Assembly (NCBI GenBank): GCA_016710065.1
Contig: JADJLP010000001.1
Span: 620,001 to 684,000 of the forward strand
DNA length: 64,000 nt
Direction: 5' to 3'
Source: Candidatus Ideonella esbjergensis
GTDB lineage: Bacteria > Pseudomonadota > Gammaproteobacteria > Burkholderiales > Burkholderiaceae_C
A program made the position numbers and the translations under genes. The notes under the pieces were generated by a model, which saw nothing but the letters and a program-made list of their open reading frames with translations, was not told the DNA's origin and searched no databases. This document shows, piece by piece, positions 34,850-43,550 of the stretch (position 1 is the stretch's first letter; each line of letters begins with the position of its first letter).

Positions 34850-35338
34850 ATGAGCTCCGCAGCACGCTCGATCCGCGCCAAAGCCACCACGCCGCCCAAG
34901 GATGCGCCGCCGCCGTCCTTCACCATCACCGAGCTGGCGGCCGAGTTCGACATCACGCCGCGCGCCATCCGCTTCTACGAAGACGTGGGCCTGCTCGAGC
35001 CCGCGCGCGCCGGCCGCAACCGCGTCTACACGCACCGCGACCGCACCCGGCTCAAGCTCACGCTGCGCGGCAAGCGCCTGGGCCTGTCGCTGCTGGAGAT
35101 CAAGCAACTGGTGGACTTGTACGACTCGGGCACCGATGAGCGCCCGCAGCTCGAAGCCTTCCTGCTGGTGCTGAACGACCACCGCCGCCAGCTGGAGCAA
35201 CAGCTCGACGACATCCAGGTGACCCTGGCCGAGATTGGCCAACACGAGGCGCGCTGCCATGCGCTGCTGGCCGGCAAGGCCAAGGCCGCCAAGCCGGCGC
35301 CCCGGCCCAGCACCCGCCGCGCGGCGGCTGTGCGCTGA
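34850..35338 (+). CDS. liuR: MerR-family regulator, LiuR type
   Basis: 162 residues. The winged helix is at about 25-95: FTITELAAEFDITPRAIRFY, EDVGLLEPARAGRNRVY and LKLTLRGKRLGLSLLEIKQL. A coiled coil follows (DDHRRQLEQQLDDIQ-like) and then a basic Lys/Ala/Pro tail. LiuR regulators repress branched-chain amino acid and acyl-CoA degradation genes until CoA intermediates build up. A matching palindrome lies at its own start and another at icmF. It heads a run of nine same-strand genes that includes thiolase and acyl-CoA dehydrogenase. There is no ribosome site because the operator abuts the ATG. Confidence 0.88.
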   Translation: MSSAARSIRAKATTPPKDAPPPSFTITELAAEFDITPRAIRFYEDVGLLEPARAGRNRVYTHRDRTRLKLTLRGKRLGLSLLEIKQLVDLYDSGTDERPQLEAFLLVLNDHRRQLEQQLDDIQVTLAEIGQHEARCHALLAGKAKAAKPAPRPSTRRAAAVR

Positions 35339-35355
35339 AGACGGCGGGCCTGCGC

Positions 35356-36066
35356 ATGGCCACCGCACCCGTGCCACGCATCGTTGCCATCGGTGGCGGC
35401 GGCTTTTCCACCGAGGACTACAGCCTGCGCCAGGAGCGCTGGCTGCTCTCGCTGGCTCGCCGGCCACGCCCCAAGGTGCTGTTCGTGGCCACCGCCAGTG
35501 GCGACCGTGAGCTCTACCACCTGCGCTACTTCAAGGCGTTCTCGCGGCTGGATTGCTGGGCCGACACGCTGAGCTTCTTCCCCTACGACATGAAGCGCGA
35601 TTACGCGCAGGCAGTGCGCGAGGCCGACGTGGTGTTTGTGGGTGGCGGCAACACCCCGGCTATGTTGGCGGTGTGGCGCGAGTTCGGCTTCGACCTAGCG
35701 CTGCGCCAGGCCTGGCAGGCCGGCGCGCTGATCGCCGGCATCAGCGCCGGTGCCAACGCCTGGTTCGAACACTACGTGACCGACAGCGTGCCCGGCGGCG
35801 GTGTGCGCCCTGGCCTGGGCTGGTTGCCCGGCAGCTTCTGCCCGCACCTGGACAGTGAAGCCTGGCGACAGGATGTGCTGCGCGCACGCAGCGGCCCGCT
35901 GGCCGGCGCGGGCGAGCGCGTGGCCGTGCTGTACGAACACACGCATTGGCAAGCCGCCGTGCACGACGCGGCGCCCAGCGCGCAGCCACTGTGCTGGCGG
36001 CGCGATGCCGGCGCTGTTGACGTGCAGGTGGTGCAACCGCAAGCCCTGCCACCGGGCCCGGGTTGA
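35356..36066 (+). CDS. Peptidase E (S51) family protein
   Basis: 236 residues. ATG at 35356, 17 bases after liuR. The class I glutamine-amidotransferase-like fold is shown by VAIGGGGFSTED, VFVGGGNTPAMLAVW and the nucleophile elbow AGISAGANAWFE with Ser in GxSxGA. Peptidase E cleaves Asp-X dipeptides, and cyanophycinase relatives share the motif. The His that completes the catalytic pair may lie in EHTHWQAAVHD, but I cannot fix it. Cytoplasmic; its place in the LiuR-led run is not explained by its family. Confidence 0.87.
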   Translation: MATAPVPRIVAIGGGGFSTEDYSLRQERWLLSLARRPRPKVLFVATASGDRELYHLRYFKAFSRLDCWADTLSFFPYDMKRDYAQAVREADVVFVGGGNTPAMLAVWREFGFDLALRQAWQAGALIAGISAGANAWFEHYVTDSVPGGGVRPGLGWLPGSFCPHLDSEAWRQDVLRARSGPLAGAGERVAVLYEHTHWQAAVHDAAPSAQPLCWRRDAGAVDVQVVQPQALPPGPG

Positions 36067-36077
36067 CGGTGCCGCCC

Positions 36078-36623
36078 ATGACACCCACCACCAACCTGCC
36101 CGTGCTGACCGGCGAGTTGTGCCAGCTGCGCAGCTTGACGCTGGCCGACGCCCCTTCGCTGCAGCGCCACGCCGACGACCCGGCCGTGGCCACCAACCTG
36201 TTCGAAGGCTTCCCCAGCCCCTACACACTGGCCGAAGCCCAGCGCTGGTGCGGCGGCATGTGCCGCGAGCCGGCCTTCGGCAACGTATGGGGCATCGCGG
36301 TGGCCAGTGAGGTCATCGGCTGCGTCAGCGTGCGCCCCGACACTGGCTGGATGCGCTGCAACGCCGAGGTGGGCTACTGGATCGGCCAGGCGCACTGGCG
36401 CCGTGGCATTGCCAGCGAGGCGCTGGGCCTGGTGAGCGACTGGGCCTGGGCCAACCTGCCCGAGGTGACTCGCCTGTACGCCCCCATTTTTGCGCGCAAT
36501 GCCGGCTCGCAGGCCGTGGCGCGCCGCTGCGGCTACCAGCTCGAAGGTGTGCTGCGCCAGAGCCTGATCAAGAACGGCCAGGTCATCGACCGGGCCTTGT
36601 GGGCGCGCTACCGCAACGCCTGA
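36078..36623 (+). CDS. GNAT-family N-acetyltransferase
   Basis: 181 residues from ATG 36078 (TTG 36063 and GTG 36069 upstream are less likely). The acetyl-CoA-binding region is VGYWIGQAHWRRGIASEAL (RxxGxA form), preceded by GCVSVRPDTGWMRCNAEV and followed by FARNAGSQAVARRCGYQLEG. This matches the RimJ/RimL/Acetyltransf_3 group, which acetylate ribosomal protein termini or small molecules. The acceptor here is unknown. Eleven bases separate it from the peptidase E gene. Confidence 0.9.
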   Translation: MTPTTNLPVLTGELCQLRSLTLADAPSLQRHADDPAVATNLFEGFPSPYTLAEAQRWCGGMCREPAFGNVWGIAVASEVIGCVSVRPDTGWMRCNAEVGYWIGQAHWRRGIASEALGLVSDWAWANLPEVTRLYAPIFARNAGSQAVARRCGYQLEGVLRQSLIKNGQVIDRALWARYRNA

Positions 36624-36647
36624 AGCCGTCTTCTATCCTCCCTGTCC

Positions 36648-37310
36648 ATGAGCACCCAACTCACCGAACTTTTCGACAGCAACCGCCGCTGGGCCCAGCG
36701 CACCGAGCAGCGCGAGCCCGGCTTCTTCAGCAAGCTGCTGGAGCAGCAGACGCCGCAGTACTTGTGGATAGGCTGCGCCGACAGCCGCGTGCCCGCCAAT
36801 GAGCTGGTGGACCTGCTGCCGGGCGAGCTCTTCGTGCACCGCAACGTGGCCAATGTGGTGGCGCATTCCGACCTGAACGCGCTCTCGGTCATCCAGTTCG
36901 CGGTGGATGGCCTGAAGGTGCAGCACATCATCGTGGTGGGCCACAGCAACTGCGGCGGCGTGCGTGCCGCGCTGAACGACCTGCGCCTGGGCCTGGTGGA
37001 CAACTGGATACGCCACGTGAAGGACGTGCGCCAGTTGCACCAGCCGCTGCTGGACCAGATCGCGCCCGAGCGACGGCTTGATGCGCTTTGCGAGCTGAAC
37101 GTGCTGGAGCAGGCGCGCAACGTTTGCACCACCACCATCCTCGAAGACGCCTGGGCGCGCGGCCAGAGCGTGGTGGTGCACGGCTGGGTCTATGGCCTGC
37201 ACAACGGCCTGCTCGAGGATTTGCGCATCACCGCCACCAGCGTGGAAGACGTGCAGCCGGCCTACGAGCAGGGCCTGGCCAGCATCCGCGCCCGCTACCT
37301 GAACACCTGA
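36648..37310 (+). CDS. can: Beta-class carbonic anhydrase
   Basis: 220 residues. The zinc ligands are present: CADSRVPANEL (Cys plus the Asp-Arg dyad) and VVGHSNCGGVRAAL (His and Cys). The HRNVANVVAHSDLN segment is also typical. It interconverts CO2 and bicarbonate in the cytosol, supplying bicarbonate to biotin carboxylases. In a LiuR-type run that could feed acyl-CoA carboxylation, although no carboxylase gene is in this window. It follows the GNAT gene by 24 bases. Confidence 0.95.
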   Translation: MSTQLTELFDSNRRWAQRTEQREPGFFSKLLEQQTPQYLWIGCADSRVPANELVDLLPGELFVHRNVANVVAHSDLNALSVIQFAVDGLKVQHIIVVGHSNCGGVRAALNDLRLGLVDNWIRHVKDVRQLHQPLLDQIAPERRLDALCELNVLEQARNVCTTTILEDAWARGQSVVVHGWVYGLHNGLLEDLRITATSVEDVQPAYEQGLASIRARYLNT

Positions 37311-37335
37311 TCAATCTCTGTTGAAAGGAAACACC

Positions 37336-38517
37336 ATGAGCACCGATTCCATCGTCATCGTCTCTGCCGTCCGCACGCCCATCGGCGGCTTGCTGGGGGA
37401 TTTCTCCGCATTGCCCGCCTGGGAACTGGGCGCCGTGGCCATCCAGGCGGCCGTGGCGCGCGCTGGCGTGCCCGGCGACGCCGTGAACGAAGTGCTGATG
37501 GGCAACTGTCTGATGGCGGGCCAGGGCCAGGCCCCGGCGCGTCAGGCCACGCTCAAGGCCGGCTTGCCGCTGACGGCCGGCGCGGTGACCATGAGCAAGA
37601 TGTGCGGCTCGGGCATGCGCGCCATGATGTTCGGCCACGACATGCTGCGTGCCGGCTCGGCCGAGGTGGTGGTGGCCGGTGGCATGGAAAGCATGACCAA
37701 CGCCCCGCACCTGATGTTCGCCCGCAAGGGCGTGAAGTACGGTGCCGCGCAGATGTTCGACCACATGGCCATGGATGGCCTGGAAGACGCCTACGAGCGT
37801 GGCAAGGCCATGGGCGTGTTCGCCGAGCAGTGCGTGGCCAAGTACGGTTTCACGCGCGAGGCGCAGGACGCTTTTGCCATCGCCTCCACCACCCGCGCCA
37901 AGCAGGCCAATGAGGACGGCAGCTTCGACTGGGAAATGGCCCCGGTCACGCTGGCCGGCCGCAATGGCGACACGGTGGTGAAGTACGACGAGCAACCCTT
38001 CAAGGCAAAGCTCGACAAGATCGCCGGCCTCAAGCCCGCGTTCAAGAAGGACGGCACCATCACCGCGGCCAATGCGTCCAGCATCTCCGATGGCGCGGCC
38101 GCGCTGGTGCTGATGCGCGAATCCACCGCCGCCCGCCTCGGCGCCAAGCCGGTGGCCCGCATCGTCGCGCACGCGGTGCACGCGCAGGAGCCGGCCTGGT
38201 TTGCCACCGCGCCGGCTGGTGCCGTCCGCAAGGCCCTCGCCCAGGCCGGCTGGCAGGCCAACCAGGTGGACCTGTGGGAGGTGAACGAGGCCTTTGCCGC
38301 CGTCACCATGGCGGCCATGCACGATTTCAGCCTGCCGCACGAGATCGTCAATGTGCACGGCGGCGCCTGCGCGCTGGGCCACCCCATCGGAGCCTCGGGT
38401 GCGCGCATCGTGGTGACCTTGCTGGGCGCACTGAAGAAGCGCGGCCTCAAGCGCGGCATGGCCTCGCTGTGCATCGGCGGCGGTGAAGCCACGGCACTGG
38501 CGGTCGAGATGCTCTGA
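37336..38517 (+). CDS. Acetyl-CoA C-acetyltransferase (thiolase)
   Basis: 393 residues from the ATG at 37336, behind GAAAGGAAA. The nucleophile Cys is in SKMCGSGMRAMM (about residue 90), the His motif NVHGGACALGHPIGASGAR is at about 345, and the second Cys is in SLCIGGGEATAL. All three catalytic groups are intact. It condenses or cleaves acetoacetyl-CoA, the last step of leucine/ketone-body degradation or the first of PHB synthesis. It is in the LiuR-led run. Confidence 0.96.
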   Translation: MSTDSIVIVSAVRTPIGGLLGDFSALPAWELGAVAIQAAVARAGVPGDAVNEVLMGNCLMAGQGQAPARQATLKAGLPLTAGAVTMSKMCGSGMRAMMFGHDMLRAGSAEVVVAGGMESMTNAPHLMFARKGVKYGAAQMFDHMAMDGLEDAYERGKAMGVFAEQCVAKYGFTREAQDAFAIASTTRAKQANEDGSFDWEMAPVTLAGRNGDTVVKYDEQPFKAKLDKIAGLKPAFKKDGTITAANASSISDGAAALVLMRESTAARLGAKPVARIVAHAVHAQEPAWFATAPAGAVRKALAQAGWQANQVDLWEVNEAFAAVTMAAMHDFSLPHEIVNVHGGACALGHPIGASGARIVVTLLGALKKRGLKRGMASLCIGGGEATALAVEML

Positions 38518-38528
38518 CACCCACACCC

Positions 38529-39191
38529 ATGCTGCAGGAGCTGCTGAACACGCTGGGTCTGCACGACCTAGCCCTGTTCTCCTTCACGGTGCTGGTGCTC
38601 AACGCCACGCCGGGGGTGGACATGGTCTTCGCCGTCAGCCGTACGCTGGCCGGTGGCGCACGGGCTGGCGTGGCCGCCTCGCTGGGCATCAGCGCAGGTT
38701 GCGCGGTGCACTCGCTGCTCGCGGCCTTCGGCCTGGCCGCCGTGCTGGCTGTCTCACCCTGGGCCTTTGCGGCCATCAAGTGGGCTGGCGCGGCCTACCT
38801 GGTGTGGCTGGCCTGGGGCATGCTGAGCTCAGTATGGGCGCCAGCCGCAGCGGCGAGCGATACCTCCGTGGTGCCCGAATGCGTGCCGCTCTGGCGGCTC
38901 TTCCGCCAGGGCCTGCTCACCAACGTGCTCAACCCCAAGGTGGCGCTGTTCGTGCTGGCCTTCCTGCCGCAGTTCATCAACCCCGACGCCGAGCACAAGA
39001 CCCTGGCCTTTCTGTTCCTGGGCGCCTGGCTGGTGGTGCAGGGCACGCTGTTCCTGCTGGTGCTGGTGGCTGTCTCGGCACGCCTGCGCAGCCTAGGCGG
39101 CTCGCCACGGCTGGGCCGCTGGCTCAATGGCCTGGGGGGCGGCTTGTTCATGGGTTTGGCGGCCAAGCTGGCGCTGTCTGAAGTGCGCTGA
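38529..39191 (+). CDS. LysE/RhtB family amino-acid exporter
   Basis: 220 residues with about six membrane helices. The family motif NATPGVDMVFAVSRTLAGGA is near residue 28, followed by RAGVAASLGISAGCAVHSL, then YLVWLAWGM and NVLNPKVALFVLAFLPQF. It is an inner-membrane exporter of amino acids or homoserine-like compounds; the substrate is not predictable. It begins 11 bases after the thiolase gene. Confidence 0.93.
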   Translation: MLQELLNTLGLHDLALFSFTVLVLNATPGVDMVFAVSRTLAGGARAGVAASLGISAGCAVHSLLAAFGLAAVLAVSPWAFAAIKWAGAAYLVWLAWGMLSSVWAPAAAASDTSVVPECVPLWRLFRQGLLTNVLNPKVALFVLAFLPQFINPDAEHKTLAFLFLGAWLVVQGTLFLLVLVAVSARLRSLGGSPRLGRWLNGLGGGLFMGLAAKLALSEVR

Positions 39192-39193
39192 GG

Positions 39194-39748
39194 ATGAGCC
39201 CCACCACCACCACCTTGCCCACGCCCCGGTGGGCGGCGTGGCCGGTGCTGCTGGCGGTGAGCGTGGCGAGCGTGTTGCTGTGGCGGGCCATCGAGGCCAC
39301 CGGCGCAGCCCAAGACTTTGCCGCCACCGCGCTGGGTGTGCCGTTCGATCAGAGCCCTACCGGCTACACCGTGGCTCAAGTGCAAGAGGCCTTTCGGCAG
39401 ATCGATGCCAGCGGCCTGACGCACTACCGCGCCTATCGCCGCCTCGATCTCGCTTTGCCATGGGTGCTGGGCATGGGCGCCGCAGGTTGGCTGATCCGCC
39501 TGGGCCGCCCGGCGTGGGCCTGGCTGGCCTGGACGGTGGCGTTGGTGGACACGCTGGAGAATGCCGCCCTTTGGCTGATGGCTTGGTCTGACCTAGGCCA
39601 GTCGCATTGGCTGGTGGTGAATGCCAGCATCGTCACGCAGACCAAATGGGTGGGCTATGGTGTTGTGCTGCTGCTGTTGGGCCTGGCGATTTTTTTGCGA
39701 CTGAGGGTTTGGTTCACGAACAGGAGGGGAGCGAAACCATGGGTCTGA
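39194..39748 (+). CDS. Membrane protein of unknown function
   Basis: 184 residues with four likely membrane helices: about 13-32 (AWPVLLAVSVASVLLW), 88-105 (LPWVLGMGAAGWLI), 107-128 (AWAWLAWTVALVDTLENAAL) and 150-168 (WVGYGVVLLLLGLAIFLRL). A loop with TVAQVQEAFRQIDASGLTHY sits between the first two. I recognise no family. Two bases separate it from the LysE gene and it overlaps the next gene by 10 bases, so it is part of the operon. Confidence 0.75.
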   Translation: MSPTTTTLPTPRWAAWPVLLAVSVASVLLWRAIEATGAAQDFAATALGVPFDQSPTGYTVAQVQEAFRQIDASGLTHYRAYRRLDLALPWVLGMGAAGWLIRLGRPAWAWLAWTVALVDTLENAALWLMAWSDLGQSHWLVVNASIVTQTKWVGYGVVLLLLGLAIFLRLRVWFTNRRGAKPWV

Positions 39749-40431
39749 AAACCTCTGCGAAGCCAGCCTCGGTGCTGGTGATCGGCGCTTCGCGCGGCAT
39801 CGGTCTGGAACTGGTGCGGCAATACCGTGCGGCGGGGGCCCAGGTGGTGGCCACCGCGCGCGACGACGCCGGGTTGGCGCGTCTGCAAGCCCTGGGCGTC
39901 AAGGCATTGCGGCTGGACGTGACCGACGCCGTCAGCGCCTCGGGCCTGTCCTGGCAGATCAATGGCGAGGCCTTTGACACCGTGGTCATCAACGCCGGCG
40001 TCTATGGCCCCGATGTCGGCGCCCTCGCGCCGCCCACCGAGACCGATTTCGACACCGTGATGCACACCAACGTGCTAGGCCCCATGCGCGTGCTGCCGCA
40101 GGTGGCCGAGGTCCTGGCACCCGGCGCGCGCCTGGCCATCATCTCGTCCATCATGGGCTCGCTGGGCCAGCGCAGCAACGCGGGCGGCTGGCTCTACCGG
40201 GCCTCGAAGGCAGCTGTCAATTCGGTGCTGGTGGATGCCGCCCATGTGCTGAAGGGCAAGGCCCTGTGCGTGGCCCTGCATCCGGGCTGGGTGCGCACCG
40301 ACATGGGCGGGCCTGGGGCCAACCTCTCGGTGGAGGAGAGTGCCGCCGCGCTGCGCGCCAACATCGCCCAACTCGATGAGGCGCAGCACGGTTCCTTTCT
40401 CAACATCGATGGCCAACCGCTGCCCTGGTGA
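39739..40431 (+). CDS. Short-chain dehydrogenase/reductase
   Basis: 230 residues from ATG 39739 (overlapping the previous gene). The cofactor motif VIGASRGIGLELVRQY (TGxxxGxG type, here GASRGIG), the NAG-like VINAGVYGP, the Ser in ISSIMGSLG and the catalytic pair YRASKAAVNSV are all visible. NAD(P)-dependent oxidoreductase, cytoplasmic; substrate unknown. The C-factor-like size and HPGWVRTDMGG motif fit the classical SDR subgroup. Confidence 0.93.
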   Translation: MGLKTSAKPASVLVIGASRGIGLELVRQYRAAGAQVVATARDDAGLARLQALGVKALRLDVTDAVSASGLSWQINGEAFDTVVINAGVYGPDVGALAPPTETDFDTVMHTNVLGPMRVLPQVAEVLAPGARLAIISSIMGSLGQRSNAGGWLYRASKAAVNSVLVDAAHVLKGKALCVALHPGWVRTDMGGPGANLSVEESAAALRANIAQLDEAQHGSFLNIDGQPLPW

Positions 40432-40467
40432 ACGCGAACACCTCACACAAGATTCTGGAGACACCCC

Positions 40468-41598
40468 ATGCTGCTCAATGAAGACCACCGTGCCGTGCAA
40501 GACGCCGTGCGCGCCTATGTGCAAGACCGCATCGCCCCCCACGCTGCGGGCTGGGACAAGGAACACCATTTCCCTGCTGCCGAGTTGAAGGGCCTGGCCG
40601 AACTGGGTTGCTATGGCGTGGCCGTGCCGCCCGAGTACGACGGCGCCGGGCTGGACTATCTGGCGCTGAGCCTGATCCTGGAAGAGATCGCGGCTGGCGA
40701 CGGCGGCACGTCCACCGTGGTCAGCGTCAACAACTGTCCGGTCTGCTCCATCCTGATGGCCTTTGCCAACGAGGATCAGAAACAGCGTTTCCTCAAACCG
40801 CTGGCGCGCGGCGAGATGCTGGGCGCCTTCTGCCTCACCGAGCCGCATGTGGGCTCAGAGGCCGGCGGCCTGCGCACCACGGCGGTGAGGGACGGCGACG
40901 CCTACGTGCTGAACGGTGTGAAGCAGTTCATCACCAGCGGCCAGAACGGCGATGTGGCCATCGTGATGGCCGTCACCGACAAGGTCGCCGGCAAGAAGGG
41001 CATCAGCGCCTTCCTGGTGCCCACGAAGACGCCCGGCTATGTGGTGGCGCGCATCGAGGACAAGATGGGCCAGCACAGCAGCGACACGGCGCAGATCCTG
41101 TTCGAGAACTGCCGTGTGCCGGCGGCCGACCGCCTGGGCGACGAAGGCCAGGGCTTGAAGATCGCGCTCTCGGGCCTGGAGGGTGGCCGCATCGGCATCG
41201 CCAGCCAGAGCGTGGGCATGGCGCGCGCGGCGTTCGAAGCGGCGCTGCGCTACAGCAAGGACCGCGTGGCCTTTGGCCAGCCCATCTTCGAGCACCAGGC
41301 GGTGCAGCACAAGCTGGCTGACATGGCCACTCAGTTGGAGGCTGCGCGGCAGCTGATCTGGCACGCCGCCTCACTGAAGGACGCCGGCCTGCCCTGCCTG
41401 AAAGAGGCCGCGATGGCCAAGCTGTTTGCCAGCGAGATGGCCGAGAAGGTCTGCTCGGCGGCCATCCAGGTGCATGGCGGCTACGGCTACCTCAGTGACT
41501 TTCCGGTCGAGCGCATCTACCGTGATGTGCGGGTGTGCCAGATCTACGAAGGCACTTCGGAAGTGCAGAAGATCCTGATTGGGCGCGCGCTCAGCTGA
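40468..41598 (+). CDS. Acyl-CoA dehydrogenase (short-chain/branched type)
   Basis: 376 residues behind TCTGGAG. FAD and substrate motifs are in order: FCLTEPHVGSEAGGLRT, VKQFITSGQNGDVAIV and GIASQSVGMARAAFEAALRY. The C-terminal VHGGYGYLSDFPVERIYRD leads to the catalytic Glu in QIYEGTSEVQ, the position used by short-chain and butyryl-type enzymes. It oxidises acyl-CoA to 2-enoyl-CoA and passes electrons to ETF. Being in a LiuR-headed run, a branched-chain substrate (isobutyryl- or 2-methylbutyryl-CoA) is plausible; isovaleryl-CoA is less so because of the Glu position. Confidence 0.93.
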   Translation: MLLNEDHRAVQDAVRAYVQDRIAPHAAGWDKEHHFPAAELKGLAELGCYGVAVPPEYDGAGLDYLALSLILEEIAAGDGGTSTVVSVNNCPVCSILMAFANEDQKQRFLKPLARGEMLGAFCLTEPHVGSEAGGLRTTAVRDGDAYVLNGVKQFITSGQNGDVAIVMAVTDKVAGKKGISAFLVPTKTPGYVVARIEDKMGQHSSDTAQILFENCRVPAADRLGDEGQGLKIALSGLEGGRIGIASQSVGMARAAFEAALRYSKDRVAFGQPIFEHQAVQHKLADMATQLEAARQLIWHAASLKDAGLPCLKEAAMAKLFASEMAEKVCSAAIQVHGGYGYLSDFPVERIYRDVRVCQIYEGTSEVQKILIGRALS

Positions 41599-41625
41599 CA
41601 GAGGCTGCTGGCGGCGTATTGCCGT

Positions 41626-41947
41626 CATTCCCGTAGCGCTCCACCGTCATTCCCGCGCAGGCGGGAATCCATGTCTTCACGTCTGTGGCAGGCAGATGTC
41701 GTCGGGTACCCGACACCCTCTGCCAACCAGCGCCTTTGTCTTCAACGCTGAAACAGCCAAGGCAGCGGCCCGATCAGGACGGTGGGGCGTGTTGTGCAGC
41801 GAGGTACAGGCGGAATGGCGAGGCCCGCCAGGGCCGAGGCAGGGGGACACGAGCGAAGCAATGTGCCGAGCCGGCCTGATCTCGTACAGGCGCCGAAAGC
41901 CTGGATTCCCGCCTGCGCGGAAATGACGGTGGAGCGCTACGGGAATG
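41626..41947. repeat. MITE-like element B with 46-bp terminal inverted repeats
   Basis: The ends 41626-41671 and 41902-41947 are inverted copies over 46 bases with a single mismatch, and the arms include the REP core CATTCCCGC..GCGGGAATCCA. The 230-base interior has no credible gene but carries TCGGGTACCCGACACCCTCTG, which recurs inverted in element C at 62296-62713. No target duplication was identified. It fills the gap after the acyl-CoA dehydrogenase, and nothing else was seen there. Confidence 0.85.
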
Positions 41948-41964
41948 GCAGCAAAGCGCCGATA

Positions 41965-43041
41965 TCAGTATTTGGCGTTGTCGCCAGAAGGTGGCGGCTC
42001 CACGCCCAGCATTTCTTCAAGCTGGGTGATCGCGCCGGGGTCTTTCATCACCGTGCGCAGCCACACGTGCAGTGGCATGTCGCCCCAGCGCGCGGCCTTG
42101 TCGGCCAGGTAGGCCACGGGGCTGTGCGGCTCGGTGCGGCGGAAGAAATCGGCCACCACGCGCAACTGCGCCAGGGCCTGCGCCCGGGTGGCCGGTGCAC
42201 CGCCCAGCGAGCCGCCGGTGGCGGTGCTGGCCGCGGCTTGTTGGCCTGGGGGGGTGTCGGGTGCGTGGGCTGCGTCGGCGGCAGGGCTGTTGCCCACGCC
42301 GGCATCCCGCGCCAGGCGCTCCAGGCCATGGAAAGCCTGCTCCAGCGCGCGGCGCGCGGCAGTGAAGCCTGGGCCGTCGACGCCCAGCTGTGCGTCCACC
42401 ACCGCTTGCAATTGCGCCAGCTCGGTCTGGGCTCGCAGGCTGTCGTCGCGCATCTGCGCGATGCGGGCAGATGGCGTCTCGCGCAGGGCCTTGGCCACGG
42501 TGTCGGCATTGGGCTTGGCGGGCGCGCTCGGGTCGTTGCTGTGGTGGTCGGTGGTGGCGGACCGGGTGCGGGCGGCTTCGATGTCGGCCAGTGACAGCAC
42601 CAGGTCGCCTCGCTGCAACACCGGCAAGGCCGTGGCCAGTGTGTTCACCTGGCCGAGCAGCCAGGTCAGGCTGCCCACGCGCAGTTCGGCGTCGCTGCCT
42701 TCCAGGCGCGGGTGCAGGGCGTCCCAGTAGCGTTCGCACAGTTCGCGCGCCAGGCGCAGGCCGTCAGCCAGGCCGCCGTAGCTGTTGACGTGGGCACTGG
42801 CCTCGGTCCACCAGCCGGCCACGCGCAGATCCTTGCTGCGTTGCGACAGGATCTTGCCGGTGCTTGAGAGCACGCCGGGCCAGTCGGCCGTCTTCAACGT
42901 GGTCACCCATTCTCCCTGGGCGATGGTGGGGTCGTCCTGGCGGCGCAGTTCCTGGATCTCGTCGAACTCGGGCGAAAAGCTCATGTCCTCGCCGCATGGC
43001 GGCTGGTTCGAAAGCTCCTGCAGCAACTGATCCAGTTCCAT
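41965..43041 (-). CDS. tssA: Type VI secretion TssA/ImpA family protein
   Basis: 358 residues from ATG 43041. The ImpA_N domain covers the first 120 residues with CGEDMSFSPEFDEIQELRR and QRSKDLRVAGWWTEA. A Pro/Ala-rich linker follows, then a helical C-terminal part (ALAQLRVVADFFRRTEPHSP, LADKAARWGDMPLHVWL) ending in a short unstructured tail. TssA caps or primes the T6SS sheath at the baseplate. No other tss gene is adjacent here, but an OmpA/TagF-like pair begins at 62787, so it may be an orphan or a detached part of a T6SS cluster beyond the right edge. Confidence 0.88.
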   Translation of the reverse strand: MELDQLLQELSNQPPCGEDMSFSPEFDEIQELRRQDDPTIAQGEWVTTLKTADWPGVLSSTGKILSQRSKDLRVAGWWTEASAHVNSYGGLADGLRLARELCERYWDALHPRLEGSDAELRVGSLTWLLGQVNTLATALPVLQRGDLVLSLADIEAARTRSATTDHHSNDPSAPAKPNADTVAKALRETPSARIAQMRDDSLRAQTELAQLQAVVDAQLGVDGPGFTAARRALEQAFHGLERLARDAGVGNSPAADAAHAPDTPPGQQAAASTATGGSLGGAPATRAQALAQLRVVADFFRRTEPHSPVAYLADKAARWGDMPLHVWLRTVMKDPGAITQLEEMLGVEPPPSGDNAKY

Positions 43042-43165
43042 GGATTCCCCCTGTTGTCGTTGGTGGCGTGATGGGTCGTGATTGTGAACCAAGCGCTTGC
43101 GCCCTTGATGCAGACCAAGGCCTTTGCAAGTTGGCGGCAAGTGGCCGCTGCTACCATGCCGGCTT

Positions 43166-43390
43166 CGTTGGTGCCTGGGTCACTCATCAAGGGTGGACTG
43201 GGGTAAACGGGAAGCAGGAAGGCCAGCCTCCACGAGGCAACACCCAACCTGCGCTGCCCCCGCAACGGTAAGCGGACGGTGCTTTTCATTCACATGAAGA
43301 CACCCGCTCGTGCTCACAGCCACTGAAGGTTCACGCCTTCGGGAAGGCCGCACGGGTAGCCTCCGCCAGCCCGGATACCGGCCAACGTTG
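43166..43390 (+). promoter_or_regulatory. Cobalamin (B12) riboswitch
   Basis: The core CTGCCCCCGCAACGGTAAGC (43255-43274) and the B12 box AGCCCGGATACCGGCC (about 43368-43383) are both present in the right order, with the GGGAAGCAGGAAGG segment upstream. The element lies on the plus strand 160 bases before btuB, so adenosylcobalamin is expected to turn off B12-uptake expression. The expression platform between 43390 and 43550 is hairpin-rich, but I could not decide the switch type. Together with that leader it fills the 509-base gap. Confidence 0.93.
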
Positions 43391-43550
43391 GGGGCGCAAT
43401 GCGGCAACGCATGGCGCCATGTAGCGGAAGCCTGCGGGGAAGCGGGCCGCCGCGCCGCCGCTGGTCGAGTCCGCCATGAACATGTTGTCCCGAAACGGGT
43501 CCCGCCATGCGGCGCGGGCCAGCAGGCATGTTCCTGAAAGACCTCTCTCC

